Of a DNA stretch of 64,000 nucleotides, positions 48,882-58,247 are shown one piece after another. The translations under genes and the position numbers were made by a program. The stretch covers positions 1,302,001-1,366,000 of the forward strand of contig NZ_CP046507.1 of assembly GCF_009741445.1 (NCBI RefSeq), read 5' to 3'. The first letter of the stretch is position 1. Each line of letters opens with the position of its first letter. The stretch is from Mycobacterium avium subsp. avium (GTDB taxonomy: Bacteria; Actinomycetota; Actinomycetes; Mycobacteriales; Mycobacteriaceae). Below the pieces are notes generated by a model, which saw nothing but the letters and a program-made list of their open reading frames with translations, was not told where the DNA came from and did not search any database.

Positions 48882-50105
48882 ATGCTGCGCATCGGGTTGA
48901 CCGGCGGCATCGGCGCCGGCAAGTCGGCGCTGTCTTCCGCGTTCGCGCAGTGCGGTGCGGTCATCGTCGACGGTGACGTCATCGCCCGTGAGGTGGTCCG
49001 GCCCGGTACCGAGGGCCTGGCGGCGCTGGTCGAGGCGTTCGGACGCGACATCCTGCTCGCGGACGGATCGCTGGACCGGCCGGCGTTGGCGGCCAAGGCT
49101 TTCGCCGACGACGCCGCTCGTCAGACGCTCAACGGGATCGTGCATCCGCTGGTGGGTGCGCGCCGCGCTGAGATAATCGCGTCGGTGCCCGCGGATTCCG
49201 TTGTGGTCGAGGACATTCCGCTGCTGGTGGAATCCGGGATGGCGCCGCTGTTCCCGCTCGTCGTCATCGTGTACGCCGATGTCGAGGTGCGGCTGCGGCG
49301 GCTGGTCGAGCAGCGCGGCATGGCCGAAGCCGACGCCCGCGCCCGGATCGCCGCTCAGGCCAGCGACGAGCAGCGCCGCGCCGTCGCCGACATCTGGCTG
49401 GACAACTCGGGCAGCCCGGCGGAGTTGGTGCAACGGGCCCAGCAGGTGTGGAACGAGCGCATCGTGCCGTTCGCCCACAACCTGAGCACGCGTCAGATCG
49501 CCCGGGCGCCGGTGCGGTTGGTGCCGCCCGATCCCGAGTGGCCGGCCCAGGCGCAGCGAATCGTCAACCGGCTCAAGACCGCATCCGGCCATCGGGCGCT
49601 GCGCGTCGACCACGTCGGCTCCACGGCGTTGCCCGGGGATTCGGATTTCGCGGCCAAGGACGTCATCGACATCCAGATCACCGTGGAATCCCTGGCCGCC
49701 GCCGACGAACTCGTCGAACCGTTGCTGGCCGCCGGATACCCTCGCCTCGAACACATCACCGCCGACGTCGCCAAGCCCGACGCCCGCAGCACCGTCGAGC
49801 GCTACGATCACACCGACGATCCGGCCTTGTGGCACAAGCGGATTCACGCCTCGGCGGACCCGGGCCGGCCCACCAACGTGCACATCCGGGTGGACGGCTG
49901 GCCCGGCCAGCAGTTCGCCCTGCTGTTCGTGGACTGGTTGACCGCCGACCCCGATGCTCGGGCCGACTATCTGGCCGTCAAGCGCAGCGCCGAACAGCGG
50001 GCCGACGGTGACATCGACGCCTACGTCGCCGTCAAGGAGCCGTGGTTTCGCGACGCCTACCGGCGGGCCTGGGATTGGGCCGACTCGACGGGCTGGAAAC
50101 CCTAG
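48882..50105 (+). CDS. coaE: Dephospho-CoA kinase fused to GrpB-like (UPF0157) domain
   Basis: The last step of CoA synthesis. Residues 1-200 or so are the kinase, with the P-loop GLTGGIGAGKSA and the CoaE blocks VEDIPLLVESGM and LDNSGSPAELVQ. Residues 205-407 form a GrpB/UPF0157 domain (VRLVPPDPEWPAQAQ, VDHVGSTALPG, HIRVDG), a fusion also seen in M. tuberculosis CoaE (407 residues as here). GrpB domains resemble nucleotidyltransferases; their role in the fusion is unclear. It starts 12 bp after rpsA. Confidence 0.96.
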   Translation: MLRIGLTGGIGAGKSALSSAFAQCGAVIVDGDVIAREVVRPGTEGLAALVEAFGRDILLADGSLDRPALAAKAFADDAARQTLNGIVHPLVGARRAEIIASVPADSVVVEDIPLLVESGMAPLFPLVVIVYADVEVRLRRLVEQRGMAEADARARIAAQASDEQRRAVADIWLDNSGSPAELVQRAQQVWNERIVPFAHNLSTRQIARAPVRLVPPDPEWPAQAQRIVNRLKTASGHRALRVDHVGSTALPGDSDFAAKDVIDIQITVESLAAADELVEPLLAAGYPRLEHITADVAKPDARSTVERYDHTDDPALWHKRIHASADPGRPTNVHIRVDGWPGQQFALLFVDWLTADPDARADYLAVKRSAEQRADGDIDAYVAVKEPWFRDAYRRAWDWADSTGWKP

Positions 50106-50115
50106 CCGCGGGGCC

Positions 50116-50529
50116 TCAGGGCAGCGGTGCGCCGCACTGCAGGGCCCCGTTCATGGGGTCGGTGTTGCCCGGCGCCGGCCTGACCATCTGATCGGTCTGC
50201 ACGAAAACGTCGTCGTCCACGTCGATTTCGCAGTGCACGTTCGCCGCGTAGGGGAAGTGCAGCACGATGCGCATCCCGGCCTGCTGCGGGTCGGGCAGCA
50301 CCGTGTCGGCCTCGAAGGCGTTGCCGGGCATCGAACTCAGCGCGGCGGTGTTGGTCTGGCCGCCGTTGGTCACGAAGGTGGCCTGACTGCCGGTGGTGAC
50401 GGCGTCGATCCTGGCCCGGTAGGTGATGTTGTGCAGATCCGCCCGTGCCGGTGCCGGACTTAGCTGGGAGCCGGCCGCGATGATGATCAGGGCGGCGATC
50501 GGCATCAACCTGTGGTTGCTGGCGCTCAT
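50116..50529 (-). CDS. Small secreted protein (Rv1632c position)
   Basis: The 137-residue product has a Sec-type signal peptide (MPIAALIIIAAG, cleavage after PARA at about residue 30), then a small beta-rich domain with two Cys (VHCEIDVDD and LQCGAPLP) likely forming a disulfide. It occupies the place of H37Rv Rv1632c and is probably its homologue. ATG 50529 is only 9 bp after the glycosylase stop, so here it is the last gene of a five-gene operon. Function unknown. Confidence 0.82.
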   Translation of the reverse strand: MSASNHRLMPIAALIIIAAGSQLSPAPARADLHNITYRARIDAVTTGSQATFVTNGGQTNTAALSSMPGNAFEADTVLPDPQQAGMRIVLHFPYAANVHCEIDVDDDVFVQTDQMVRPAPGNTDPMNGALQCGAPLP

Positions 50530-50538
50530 GCGCCGAGA

Positions 50539-51327
50539 TTACCCGGGCTGACAGCGCGGGCACCACAGGGTGGTCCGGCCGCCCACCCGGGCGTGGTCCA
50601 GGCGGGCGCCGCAGCGGGGGCAGTGCGGGTTGGGCGCGTCGCGGGCGCCGGTGAGCCAGCGCGGCAGGCCCGGCACCCGGCCATGCCGCACCGCGGTGCG
50701 CAGCACCTGCGTCATCGCGCGGTGCAGCGCCTTCACCTCGTCGTCGTCCAGGTCTGCGACCGCGCGGGTGGGGCGGATCCGGGCCCGCCAGCAGATCTCG
50801 TCGACCAGCAGGTTGCCCAGCCCGGCGAGCACCGACTGGTCCATCAGCGCGGATTTGAGCTGCCGCCTCCGGGCCGAGCGCGCCGTCAGCGCGTCGCGGA
50901 AATCGAGCAGGCCAAGACCCAGCGCGTCGGGGCCTTGCCGGCCGGTGATGGGCACCAGATCGTCGGGATCGTCGGCCAGCCAGACTCCCCGCAATTTACG
51001 AAGATCGGTGTAGCGCAGTTCGCCCTGGTCCAGCGACACCACGAGGCGCTGGTGGCGGTCCTCGGCGGCACCGTCGGCGCAATAGTAGGGGCGGCCGGTC
51101 ATTCCGCTGTGGATCAGCAGCGTCGGGCCGTCGGTGGGAAGCACCAGCCACTTGCCGTGTCGTCGCGGGCCGGCGAACCGCCGCCCGGTCAGCCGGCGGG
51201 CCAGCGTCGTCGCGGTGGTGTTGCGCAGGATCCCGGGATCGTGCACCTTCACCCGCCGGACGCGTCGCCCCGGCAACGCGTCGGCCAGTTGCCGCCGGAA
51301 TCCCTCCACGTCGGGCAGTTCCGGCAT
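50539..51327 (-). CDS. Fpg/Nei-family DNA glycosylase-AP lyase
   Basis: The 262-residue product starts MPELPDVEG, with the catalytic Pro2 and Glu3 of the family, and Lys59 in RRHGKWLVLP corresponding to the active-site beta-hairpin lysine. The H2TH block is GLGNLLVDEICWRARI, and a C-terminal zinc finger (CPRCG...GRTTLWCPRC) completes the fold. Such enzymes excise oxidised purines or pyrimidines. It differs from canonical Fpg in its PDVEGF start, so it is a paralogue of fpg/nei. ATG 51327 overlaps the ligase stop. Confidence 0.92.
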   Translation of the reverse strand: MPELPDVEGFRRQLADALPGRRVRRVKVHDPGILRNTTATTLARRLTGRRFAGPRRHGKWLVLPTDGPTLLIHSGMTGRPYYCADGAAEDRHQRLVVSLDQGELRYTDLRKLRGVWLADDPDDLVPITGRQGPDALGLGLLDFRDALTARSARRRQLKSALMDQSVLAGLGNLLVDEICWRARIRPTRAVADLDDDEVKALHRAMTQVLRTAVRHGRVPGLPRWLTGARDAPNPHCPRCGARLDHARVGGRTTLWCPRCQPG

Positions 51328-52325
51328 CAGCGCGTCTCCCGGATCACCTCGGTGGGATCCTTGTCGGTGCGGATGCCGAGATAGCGGGGGTGACGTAGCT
51401 TTCCGTCGCGGGTCCACTCGGTGAACCCGATCTGGACCACCAGCTCCGGGCGCACCCAGTGCGCGCCGGCCTCGGGCACCAAACCCCGGGTGAATGGCGT
51501 TGTGTCGCAGGCGATCCCGGACAGCAGCTGGTGCAAGCGGTGTAGCGTCGCCTCGTCGAAACTGGTGCCCACCTTGCCGGCGTAGTGCAACTGGTCCCCC
51601 TGGTAGTAGCCCAGCAGCAGGGCGCCCAACTCGAGCCGCTTGCCCTTGGGGCTGGTGTAGCCGCCGACCACGAATTCCTGGTCGCGCACGCATTTGAACT
51701 TCAACCAGTTCTCCGAGCGGCGGCCGTCATAGGCCGATTCGGCCCGCTTGGCGATCACACCCTCGTCACCACGACCGCACGCCGCCCGGTACGCGGCCAT
51801 CCCGTCCCCGACCCGGTGCGGTGCATAGCGCAGCGGATCGGTGAAGTCGATTGCCTTGCGCAGCAATCTCTTACGCCAGATCAGCGGCACCGCGACGGTC
51901 GACTTGCCGTCGAGATGCAGCAGGTCGAACACGTAGTAGTAGATACGCACCGACGATGCCCGGGCCACGTCGGGGTCGGTGATGCCCAGCCGGCCCTGCA
52001 GCCGGGCGAAGCTGGTGCGGCGGCCCTCGAACGCCACCACCTCGCCGTCCAGCACGAAGCGCGTCTCGCGCTGCGCGGCCAGCGCCTCGACCAATTCCGG
52101 GTAGGTCCCGTTGAGCGGCTTGCGGTTTCGCGACAGCAGCCGGACCCGGTCGCCGTCGCGGAAGGCCAGGCAGCGCATGCCGTCGAACTTGCGCTCGAAG
52201 ATCCAGTGCGGGTCGGAGAATCGCTGCTCGGTGAGGGTGGCCAGCGTGGGCGAGCACCACTGGGGCACGGGCTCGTCGCGCAGCGCGGCACGCACGGAAT
52301 CGGGCAGCGCGGCGAAGTCGGTCAC
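51327..52325 (-). CDS. ATP-dependent DNA ligase (LigD-ligase/LigC type)
   Basis: The 332-residue product is a stand-alone ligase core: adenylation domain with Lys46 in motif I ERKFDGMR, motif III region IYYYVFDLLHLDG, motif IV DEGVIAKRAES, motif V NWLKFKC, and a C-terminal OB fold. It lacks the polymerase and nuclease domains of LigD. It probably seals nicks after excision by the neighbouring glycosylase. GTG 52325 overlaps the stop of the DUF402 gene (GTGA), and its own TGA overlaps the glycosylase ATG. Confidence 0.92.
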   Translation of the reverse strand: MTDFAALPDSVRAALRDEPVPQWCSPTLATLTEQRFSDPHWIFERKFDGMRCLAFRDGDRVRLLSRNRKPLNGTYPELVEALAAQRETRFVLDGEVVAFEGRRTSFARLQGRLGITDPDVARASSVRIYYYVFDLLHLDGKSTVAVPLIWRKRLLRKAIDFTDPLRYAPHRVGDGMAAYRAACGRGDEGVIAKRAESAYDGRRSENWLKFKCVRDQEFVVGGYTSPKGKRLELGALLLGYYQGDQLHYAGKVGTSFDEATLHRLHQLLSGIACDTTPFTRGLVPEAGAHWVRPELVVQIGFTEWTRDGKLRHPRYLGIRTDKDPTEVIRETR

Positions 52326-52786
52326 GGCGCCGGCCCCGGCGCCGCGGCGCGTCCCCGCCAGGTCAGTTCCATGCCGATCTCGCTCAGCCATCGGGTCAGG
52401 TCATAGCCGTTGCGGGCCAGCCCGTCGACGGCGGCCACCGCGCGTTGGATCGCCCGTTCGGCGACCTCCGGGGTGAGCAGGCCGTGCCGGAGGGCATCGA
52501 GCAACTCGTCGACATCGGTCAGCTCGGCGCGGATGCCGGTGCGGACCTCGATGTCCAGGTAGTGGTCCTCCGAACGCCACACCGTGGGCCCGGGCAGGTA
52601 GTCGCCCACGTCCAGGTAGTAGTCGTGATCGCGTTCGTGCCCTGGATTGAAGTGAAAAACCGTGGCGCGCAAGCCCAACGACGGTAGCAGCCACGACTCG
52701 AGGTAATGGAACTGGACGCGGCCGGGGGTGGGGCGGGCAAGGTACAGGCCCCACGGCCGCACCGCATACTCGTCGACGGTCCGCAC
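52322..52786 (-). CDS. DUF402 (FomD-like) protein, true start probably upstream
   Basis: At least 154 residues with the DUF402 core: YLESWLLPSLGLRATVFHF, HERDHDYYLDVGDY and TVWRSEDHYLDIEV, whose acidic residues bind metal in FomD-type nucleoside-phosphate hydrolases. The frame stays open 25 codons upstream and encodes what looks like the family's N-terminus (HPPKHETFDLRARTNTDPKG), but that stretch has no ATG, GTG or TTG. An ATC at 52855 or 52852 with GGTAGGG upstream may be used. The annotated GTG 52786 is the first standard start. It begins about 28 bp after the FHA-ABC gene, in the same operon. Confidence 0.82.
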   Translation of the reverse strand: MRTVDEYAVRPWGLYLARPTPGRVQFHYLESWLLPSLGLRATVFHFNPGHERDHDYYLDVGDYLPGPTVWRSEDHYLDIEVRTGIRAELTDVDELLDALRHGLLTPEVAERAIQRAVAAVDGLARNGYDLTRWLSEIGMELTWRGRAAAPGPAP

Positions 52787-52883
52787 GATGCCCTTCGGAT
52801 CGGTGTTGGTGCGGGCCCGCAGGTCGAACGTCTCATGCTTGGGAGGGTGGATGATGTCACCCTACCGGCCGTTCACCGATTCC

Positions 52884-55484
52884 TCACCGGCGCAACCGGA
52901 TCTTCCACCGCACGAAGACGGCGTAACACAGCGCCAGCGCGGCCAGCATGCCCATGTCGAGCAGCCAGGTCCCCGGCGTGTGCAGCCAGAACCGATCCTG
53001 CGACAGCAGCGAATCGGGCACCAGATGGCGCAGGTCCACCGTGGCCGACGCCGCGGCGTAGCCCCAGCGCGCCGGCATCGCCCACGACAACTGGTTCAGG
53101 CCCAGCCGGCCGGTCACCGGCACCATGCCGCCGCACAGCACCAGCTGCGCCATCACGGTGACGACGAACAGCGGCATGATCTGCTCGCTGGAGCGGACCA
53201 GCGACGAGATGGCCAGGCCCAGAACGGCCGAGGCGACACACGTCGCCGCGACCGTGGCGAACAGTTCGGCGACGGCGCCGGCGGTGGAATGGCCGAACAG
53301 CACCGCGCCCCGCGTCGGGGCGCCCTTGCCGATCACCACGATCGCCGTCACGATCGCCGACTGCAGCACGGCGAAGCCGCAGAACACCGCGGTCTTGGCG
53401 AGCAGGTAGGCGGTGGTCGACAGGCCCACCGCCTGCTCGCGCTGGAAGATGGCGCGTTCGCCGACCAGATCGCGAATCGTCAACGCGGTTCCCATGAATG
53501 CCGCGGCCGGCAGCAGCAGGGCCAGGATCTGCGCGGCCTCGTCGGGTGTCCCGGCCGCGGGCGCCGGAACGCGAAATCCGTTGTGGCCCGGCACGGTCAA
53601 TGACAGCGAACCCAGGATGAACGGCAGCAGCGCCAGGAAGACGAAGTAGGCGCGGTCGGCCACCACCAGCCGGACCTGCCGGCGCGCGATCGTCGAAATC
53701 TGGTGCCGCAGACTGGTATGCACCGGCTCGCCCAGATCTTCGGGCTCGTCGGCGCGGTCGGATTTGTGGGACCGTTGCTGGGCCTCGCGCTGTTCCCGGA
53801 AGCGGCGGTTGGCCTCCTCGGGATCGGCGCCGACCTGAGTGAAGATCTTGGCCCAGTTGGTAGTTCCCATCGCCGGGCCGATTCGGTCGGGGGCGCCGCA
53901 GTAGGCCGTCTTGCCGCCCGGAGCCATCAGCAGCACCTGGTCGCACACGTCGAGGTAGGACAGCGAGTGGGTGACCACCAGCACCACCCGGCCGGCGTCG
54001 GCCAACTGGCGCAGCATCGTCATGACTTGAAGGTCCAGCGCGGGATCCAGGCCCGAGGTCGGTTCGTCGAGGATCAGCAGCGACGGCCCGGTCAGCAGTT
54101 CGAGGGCCACCGAGGCGCGTTTGCGCTGCCCACCGGACAGTTTGTCGACGCGGGTGTCGGCGTGCTTGGTCAGGTCGAGTTCCTCGAGGACCTGGGCGAC
54201 CACCCGGGCGCGGTCGGCCTTGCCGGTGTCGGGCGGCAGCCGCAGTTCGGCGGCGTAGCCGAGCGCCTGGTTGACGGTCAGCTGGCGATGCACCACGTCG
54301 TCCTGCGGCACCATGCCGATCCGGCTGCGCAGGGAGGCGTACTCGCCGTGAATGTTGTGCCCCTCGAACGTCACCGAGCCCGAACTCGGCGTCGTGTAGC
54401 CGGCGATGAGCCGGGCCAGGGTGCTCTTTCCGGCGCCCGACCCGCCGATCACCGCGGTCAGCGTTCCCGGCCGCGCGGTCAGCGAGATGTCGTCGAGCAG
54501 CTGCTTGCCGTCGTCGACGACGTAGGTGACGTTGCGCACCTCGAGACCGCCGCTGCGCGTTGCGGTTTGGCCGCGTTCGGTCAGCGTGCCGTCGCGGAAC
54601 ACCAGGTCGACGTTGCCGATGGTGACGACGTCGTCGTCGGACAGGATCGCCGAACCCACCCGGGTGCCGTTGACGAAGGTTCCGTTGACGCTGTTGTCGC
54701 GGATCTCGGTGCCCAGCGCCGTGGGCACCAGCGTCGCGTGGTGGCGCGACGCCAGGACGTCGGCGACGACGATGTCGTTGTCGACGGCACGGCCGATCGT
54801 CATGGCGCCAGCCGTGCCCGCGGCCGAGGAGGCGCGCGGGGACAGCAGTTTCACGAACCGCGTCGCCAGGTTCGACACGTCGGCCGTCTTGGCGTCGATC
54901 ACGGTGAATTCCGTTGCCGGCGTGGGCGATGTCCGCGGTGGCCCGGCCGGAGCGCTCGCCGGGGCGACGCGCGATCGGGCCGGCGAGCCGGGGACGATGA
55001 CGGTGCGTTCCTCCGGCGGTGTGCTCGGCGGTCGGGCCGGCCGGCGGGGCGGCACCGGGCGCCGCGGCGGGCGCGTCGGGTTGGTCTGCTCGGTGATCGC
55101 GGTCCAGGTCAGGGTCGGCGGCCCGGAGTCATGACTCGGCCGGGGCCGGCCCGGGTGGCCCGCGTGACCCTGCTGCGGCCCCAGCGCGAAGGTCAGCCGC
55201 GGGCCGTGCGGGTTTCCCACGTGGATGCTCTGGCCGTCGTGGATGTCGACGACCGGCATCCGGTAGCCGTTGAGGTACGTGCCGTTGAGCGAGCCGTTGT
55301 CGATCGCCAGCCAGCGGCCCTGCTCGAAACGCAGGATCAGATGCGCACGCGAGATCCGCGGATCCGGGATGCGCACATCGGCCTGCACGTGGCGTCCGAC
55401 GACCACCTCGTGGCCGGCCGCGAAGGATCGTTGGGACCCGTCGTGCCGAATTGTCAGGATGGGCGGGGCGGGTCGAGTCACCAC
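52884..55484 (-). CDS. Double-FHA-domain ABC exporter (Rv1747-like)
   Basis: The 866-residue product combines two FHA phosphothreonine-binding domains (residues about 28-100 with GRHVQADVRIPDPRISRAH, and 230-295 with GRAVDNDIVVADVLASRHH), an ABC ATPase (Walker A IGGSGAGKST, signature LSGGQRKRASVALEL, Walker B LLILDEPTSGLD) and six C-terminal transmembrane helices of the ABC-2 type. Between the FHA domains lie Thr161 (EERTVIVPG) and Thr194 (ATEFTVIDA), which resemble the PknF phosphorylation sites of M. tuberculosis Rv1747. Rv1747 is reported to export phosphatidylinositol mannosides. GTG 55484 starts it, divergent from the kinase. Confidence 0.95.
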   Translation of the reverse strand: MVTRPAPPILTIRHDGSQRSFAAGHEVVVGRHVQADVRIPDPRISRAHLILRFEQGRWLAIDNGSLNGTYLNGYRMPVVDIHDGQSIHVGNPHGPRLTFALGPQQGHAGHPGRPRPSHDSGPPTLTWTAITEQTNPTRPPRRPVPPRRPARPPSTPPEERTVIVPGSPARSRVAPASAPAGPPRTSPTPATEFTVIDAKTADVSNLATRFVKLLSPRASSAAGTAGAMTIGRAVDNDIVVADVLASRHHATLVPTALGTEIRDNSVNGTFVNGTRVGSAILSDDDVVTIGNVDLVFRDGTLTERGQTATRSGGLEVRNVTYVVDDGKQLLDDISLTARPGTLTAVIGGSGAGKSTLARLIAGYTTPSSGSVTFEGHNIHGEYASLRSRIGMVPQDDVVHRQLTVNQALGYAAELRLPPDTGKADRARVVAQVLEELDLTKHADTRVDKLSGGQRKRASVALELLTGPSLLILDEPTSGLDPALDLQVMTMLRQLADAGRVVLVVTHSLSYLDVCDQVLLMAPGGKTAYCGAPDRIGPAMGTTNWAKIFTQVGADPEEANRRFREQREAQQRSHKSDRADEPEDLGEPVHTSLRHQISTIARRQVRLVVADRAYFVFLALLPFILGSLSLTVPGHNGFRVPAPAAGTPDEAAQILALLLPAAAFMGTALTIRDLVGERAIFQREQAVGLSTTAYLLAKTAVFCGFAVLQSAIVTAIVVIGKGAPTRGAVLFGHSTAGAVAELFATVAATCVASAVLGLAISSLVRSSEQIMPLFVVTVMAQLVLCGGMVPVTGRLGLNQLSWAMPARWGYAAASATVDLRHLVPDSLLSQDRFWLHTPGTWLLDMGMLAALALCYAVFVRWKIRLRR

Positions 55485-55708
55485 TCAAGTATCGGCCCGC
55501 GTCGACAGTGCCTCCATGAGTAGCGGCTGTGACTTCCCTTTGTTTCGGTTCGGTCACTCACAGCGCTTTCATAACCTGCCGAGGCGAATCGCCCACTGGC
55601 GTGCGGCATTATTCGAACGGGAGGGGAGCACGCAGACTGCGTCCGGACCAGCCGCGGTGCGATCCGCATCACAGTGGAGGCGACCGGTGACGAGGGGGTG
55701 AGGCAGAC

Positions 55709-57784
55709 GTGAACGAGCACAAGGGAACTACCCGGCGCATCAGGGCCGGGCGGCGACTGTTGAGCAACCCGCGACAGGCCCGCGCGGCGCTGCGCGCGGG
55801 CTTTCAGTCGCTGCCCGGCATGCCCATCGGGCAGCTGTTTCGCCGGATCCCGCCGGTCGATTCCCGCCCACACCCGGAACCCGCAGCGGCGCAAGGGCAT
55901 AGCGAGCCCGGCGGGCCGCGACTGACGATAGGCAACGGAGCGTCGTTCGCCGGGTACACCATTTTGCGGCAGCTGGGCGCCGGCGGTATGGCCGAGGTGT
56001 ACCTGGCTCTGCATCCCCGGCTGCCGCGCCGCGACGTGATCAAGGTGCTCGCCGAGGCGGTGACGGTCGATCCCGAGTTTCGCGAAAGATTCAACCGGGA
56101 GGCCGATCTGGCCGCGACGCTGTGGCATCCGCACATCGTCGGCGTCCACGACCGCGGTGAATTCAACGGCCACCTGTGGATCTCGATGGACTACGTCGAG
56201 GGCACCGACGCCTCGCGGCTGGTCAAAGAGAGCTACCCCGACGGCATGCCGTTGGACGAGGTGTCGGCCATCGTGCAGGCGGTGGCGGGCGCGCTGGACT
56301 ACGCGCACGCCCGCGGCCTACTGCACCGTGATGTGAAGCCGGCCAACATCCTGCTCACCCATCCCGAAGCGGGGGAGCGGCGAATCTTGTTGGCGGACTT
56401 CGGGGTTGCGCGGCATCTGGGCGACATCAGCGGGATCACCGAAACCAACGTCGCGGTGGGGACGGTGGCGTATGCCGCGCCCGAGCAGCTGACGGGTTCG
56501 CCCATCGACGGCCGGGCAGACCAATATGCCTTGGCCGCAACGGCTTTCCATCTGCTCACCGGTGCGCCGCCATTCCAGCACTCCAACCCGATCGCGGTGA
56601 TCGGTCAGCATCTGCACGAGGACCCGCCCCGGCTCAGCGATTTCCGGCCCGAGCTGGCCGCGCTGGACGAGGTGTTCTGCCAGGCCCTGGCCAAGGCGCC
56701 CGAGGACAGGTTCGACCGGTGTCGCGCGTTCGCCGCCGCCGTCAGCCGGGAGTGCGACGGCGCCGCCGCGATCGGCCCTGATGCCCGGTCGCGCACCGTC
56801 GCGTCGCCGGCGCACCGCCGGCGCGGGCCGGACCGTGTCATCGCCGCCGTGACGCACCGGTTCTCGCCGCAAACCCGGTGGGCCGCCGCGTTGGTGTGCG
56901 CGGTGCTCGTCGCCGTCGCGGCGACCTGGTCGGTGCTCTACTCGTTTCAGCCCGGCGCCCCGCCGGCCAACCCCGCGCTCGCGTCGAAACCGTCGCCGCC
57001 CGCCGCCGTCGCCGCGCCCATCGCGGGCGGACCGGTGCTCAACGGGACCTACAAGCTGGACTACGACCAGACCAAGCGCACCACCAACGGCATCGGGATC
57101 CGCCACGACGGAGCCGGTACCAACTGGTGGGCCTTCCGGTCGGCGTGCACCAGCAGCGGGTGTGCGGCCACCGGGACGCGGTTGGACGACGCCACCCATC
57201 AAACGGCCGGCGGTCCCGACGGGGGCCAGACGGACACGCTGCGCTTCGTGGGCGGTTACTGGCAGGGGGCGCCCGAACAGCAGCGGGTGGGCTGCACCCG
57301 GCCCGGCGGGCCCGCCGGGGCGACTCAGCAGGAGACGATCGCCTGGTCGCTGGCGCCGCAGAGCGACGGGACGCTGCGCGGCACCGAGACCGAGACGGTG
57401 CTCAGCAACGAGTGTGGCGCTCAGGGGGCGGTGGTGCGGGTGCCGGTGGTGGCTACCCGGGTCGGCGACGTGCCGCCGGGAGTGACCGTGGCCGATCCCG
57501 CTTCGGTGATCAACGCCTCGCCCACCGCGGCCGCGCCGGCGCCGCCGGTGCTGGGCGGGCTGTGCAGCGATGTCGGCAAGGTCGCCTACGACCCGACCAA
57601 CAACGAGCAGATCGTCTGCGAGGGCAGCAGCTGGGCCAAGGCGCCGATCACCATGGGCGTGCACGCGGCCGGCAGCTCGTGTGACCGGCCGGGCACCTCG
57701 GTGTTCGCCATGAGCACCTCCAGTGACGGCTACCTGCTGCAGTGCGATCCGGTCACCCGCACGTGGACGCGTCCCGCTGGGTAG
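55709..57784 (+). CDS. PknF-like transmembrane Ser/Thr protein kinase
   Basis: The 691-residue product has an N-terminal extension of about 77 residues, then a kinase domain (residues about 78-345) with glycine loop [12 protein letters not shown]-lysine Lys112, catalytic Asp208 in HRDVKPAN, Asp230 in DFGVA and an activation loop rich in Thr ([12 protein letters not shown]). One transmembrane helix (391-411) leads to a Cys-containing extracellular domain of 280 residues, much longer than in M. tuberculosis PknF. GTG 55709 has a GAGGGGGTGAGG upstream. It is divergent from the FHA-ABC gene by 224 bp and probably phosphorylates that protein. Confidence 0.92.
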   Translation: MNEHKGTTRRIRAGRRLLSNPRQARAALRAGFQSLPGMPIGQLFRRIPPVDSRPHPEPAAAQGHSEPGGPRLTIGNGASFAGYTILRQLGAGGMAEVYLALHPRLPRRDVIKVLAEAVTVDPEFRERFNREADLAATLWHPHIVGVHDRGEFNGHLWISMDYVEGTDASRLVKESYPDGMPLDEVSAIVQAVAGALDYAHARGLLHRDVKPANILLTHPEAGERRILLADFGVARHLGDISGITETNVAVGTVAYAAPEQLTGSPIDGRADQYALAATAFHLLTGAPPFQHSNPIAVIGQHLHEDPPRLSDFRPELAALDEVFCQALAKAPEDRFDRCRAFAAAVSRECDGAAAIGPDARSRTVASPAHRRRGPDRVIAAVTHRFSPQTRWAAALVCAVLVAVAATWSVLYSFQPGAPPANPALASKPSPPAAVAAPIAGGPVLNGTYKLDYDQTKRTTNGIGIRHDGAGTNWWAFRSACTSSGCAATGTRLDDATHQTAGGPDGGQTDTLRFVGGYWQGAPEQQRVGCTRPGGPAGATQQETIAWSLAPQSDGTLRGTETETVLSNECGAQGAVVRVPVVATRVGDVPPGVTVADPASVINASPTAAAPAPPVLGGLCSDVGKVAYDPTNNEQIVCEGSSWAKAPITMGVHAAGSSCDRPGTSVFAMSTSSDGYLLQCDPVTRTWTRPAG

Positions 57785-57880
57785 TTGTCTTTTGGCGCCT
57801 CGACTCCGGGTGCCGTCTCCGGGCGCCTCACCTTCTGGCGCCTCGGGGTGCCGGGTCTCCGGACACCATGAGGTGAGTTT

Positions 57881-57912
57881 CAAACTCGCTAGCGGATGCG
57901 CTAGGGAGTTTG
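57881..57912. promoter_or_regulatory. Long hairpin between the kinase and the toxin cassette
   Basis: CAAACTCgCTAGCG and CGCTAGgGAGTTTG form a 14-bp stem with one mismatch and a 4-nt loop (GATG). It is the centre of a 236-bp gap (57785-58020) that also holds imperfect repeats with three GGCGCCTC words (57795-57856). It could terminate the kinase transcript or be an operator for the downstream cassette. Confidence 0.5.
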
Positions 57913-58020
57913 GGAGACACGTTGTCCTTCCGGACAGGTACGCACGTGACGCATGTGGCACGGGTGGGCCTGGCGCTGACTGACTTTCGCCGCGTCGCAT
58001 TCCCAATAAAATCCCCACCT

Positions 58021-58245
58021 ATGCAGGCAGTGCGGGTGGACCCCGCTGGATTGGCAGCGATGGCTGGTCGCTGGGCGACGGCAGCGGGCGAATTGCACGT
58101 TCCAGCGGCGCCGACGGCCTCGGGATTGCCGAGCCAGGCCAGCGTGGCCGCGGTCAACGTCGCTCATGCCGACGTCACGGCCTTCACGGCCAGGCTCGCC
58201 GACCGGGTGCAGGCGCATGTGATTGGCGAGGCCGCGCGGCTGACG
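58021..58245 (+). pseudogene. EspC-like ESX secretion-associated N-terminal domain, frame broken
   Basis: About 75 residues from ATG 58021 (MQAVRVDPAGLAAMAGRW...) resemble the small EspC/DUF2580 proteins that precede type VII-secreted toxins in mycobacteria. TAAAAT lies 8 nt upstream, a leaderless -10 geometry. After GEAARLT the frame runs on to 58821, but only as an out-of-phase shadow of the next gene. Adding one base near 58240 would join it in frame to the 298-residue protein. The gene is therefore either frameshifted, fused to its neighbour by a deletion, or affected by a sequence error. Confidence 0.6.
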
Positions 58246-58247
58246 CG

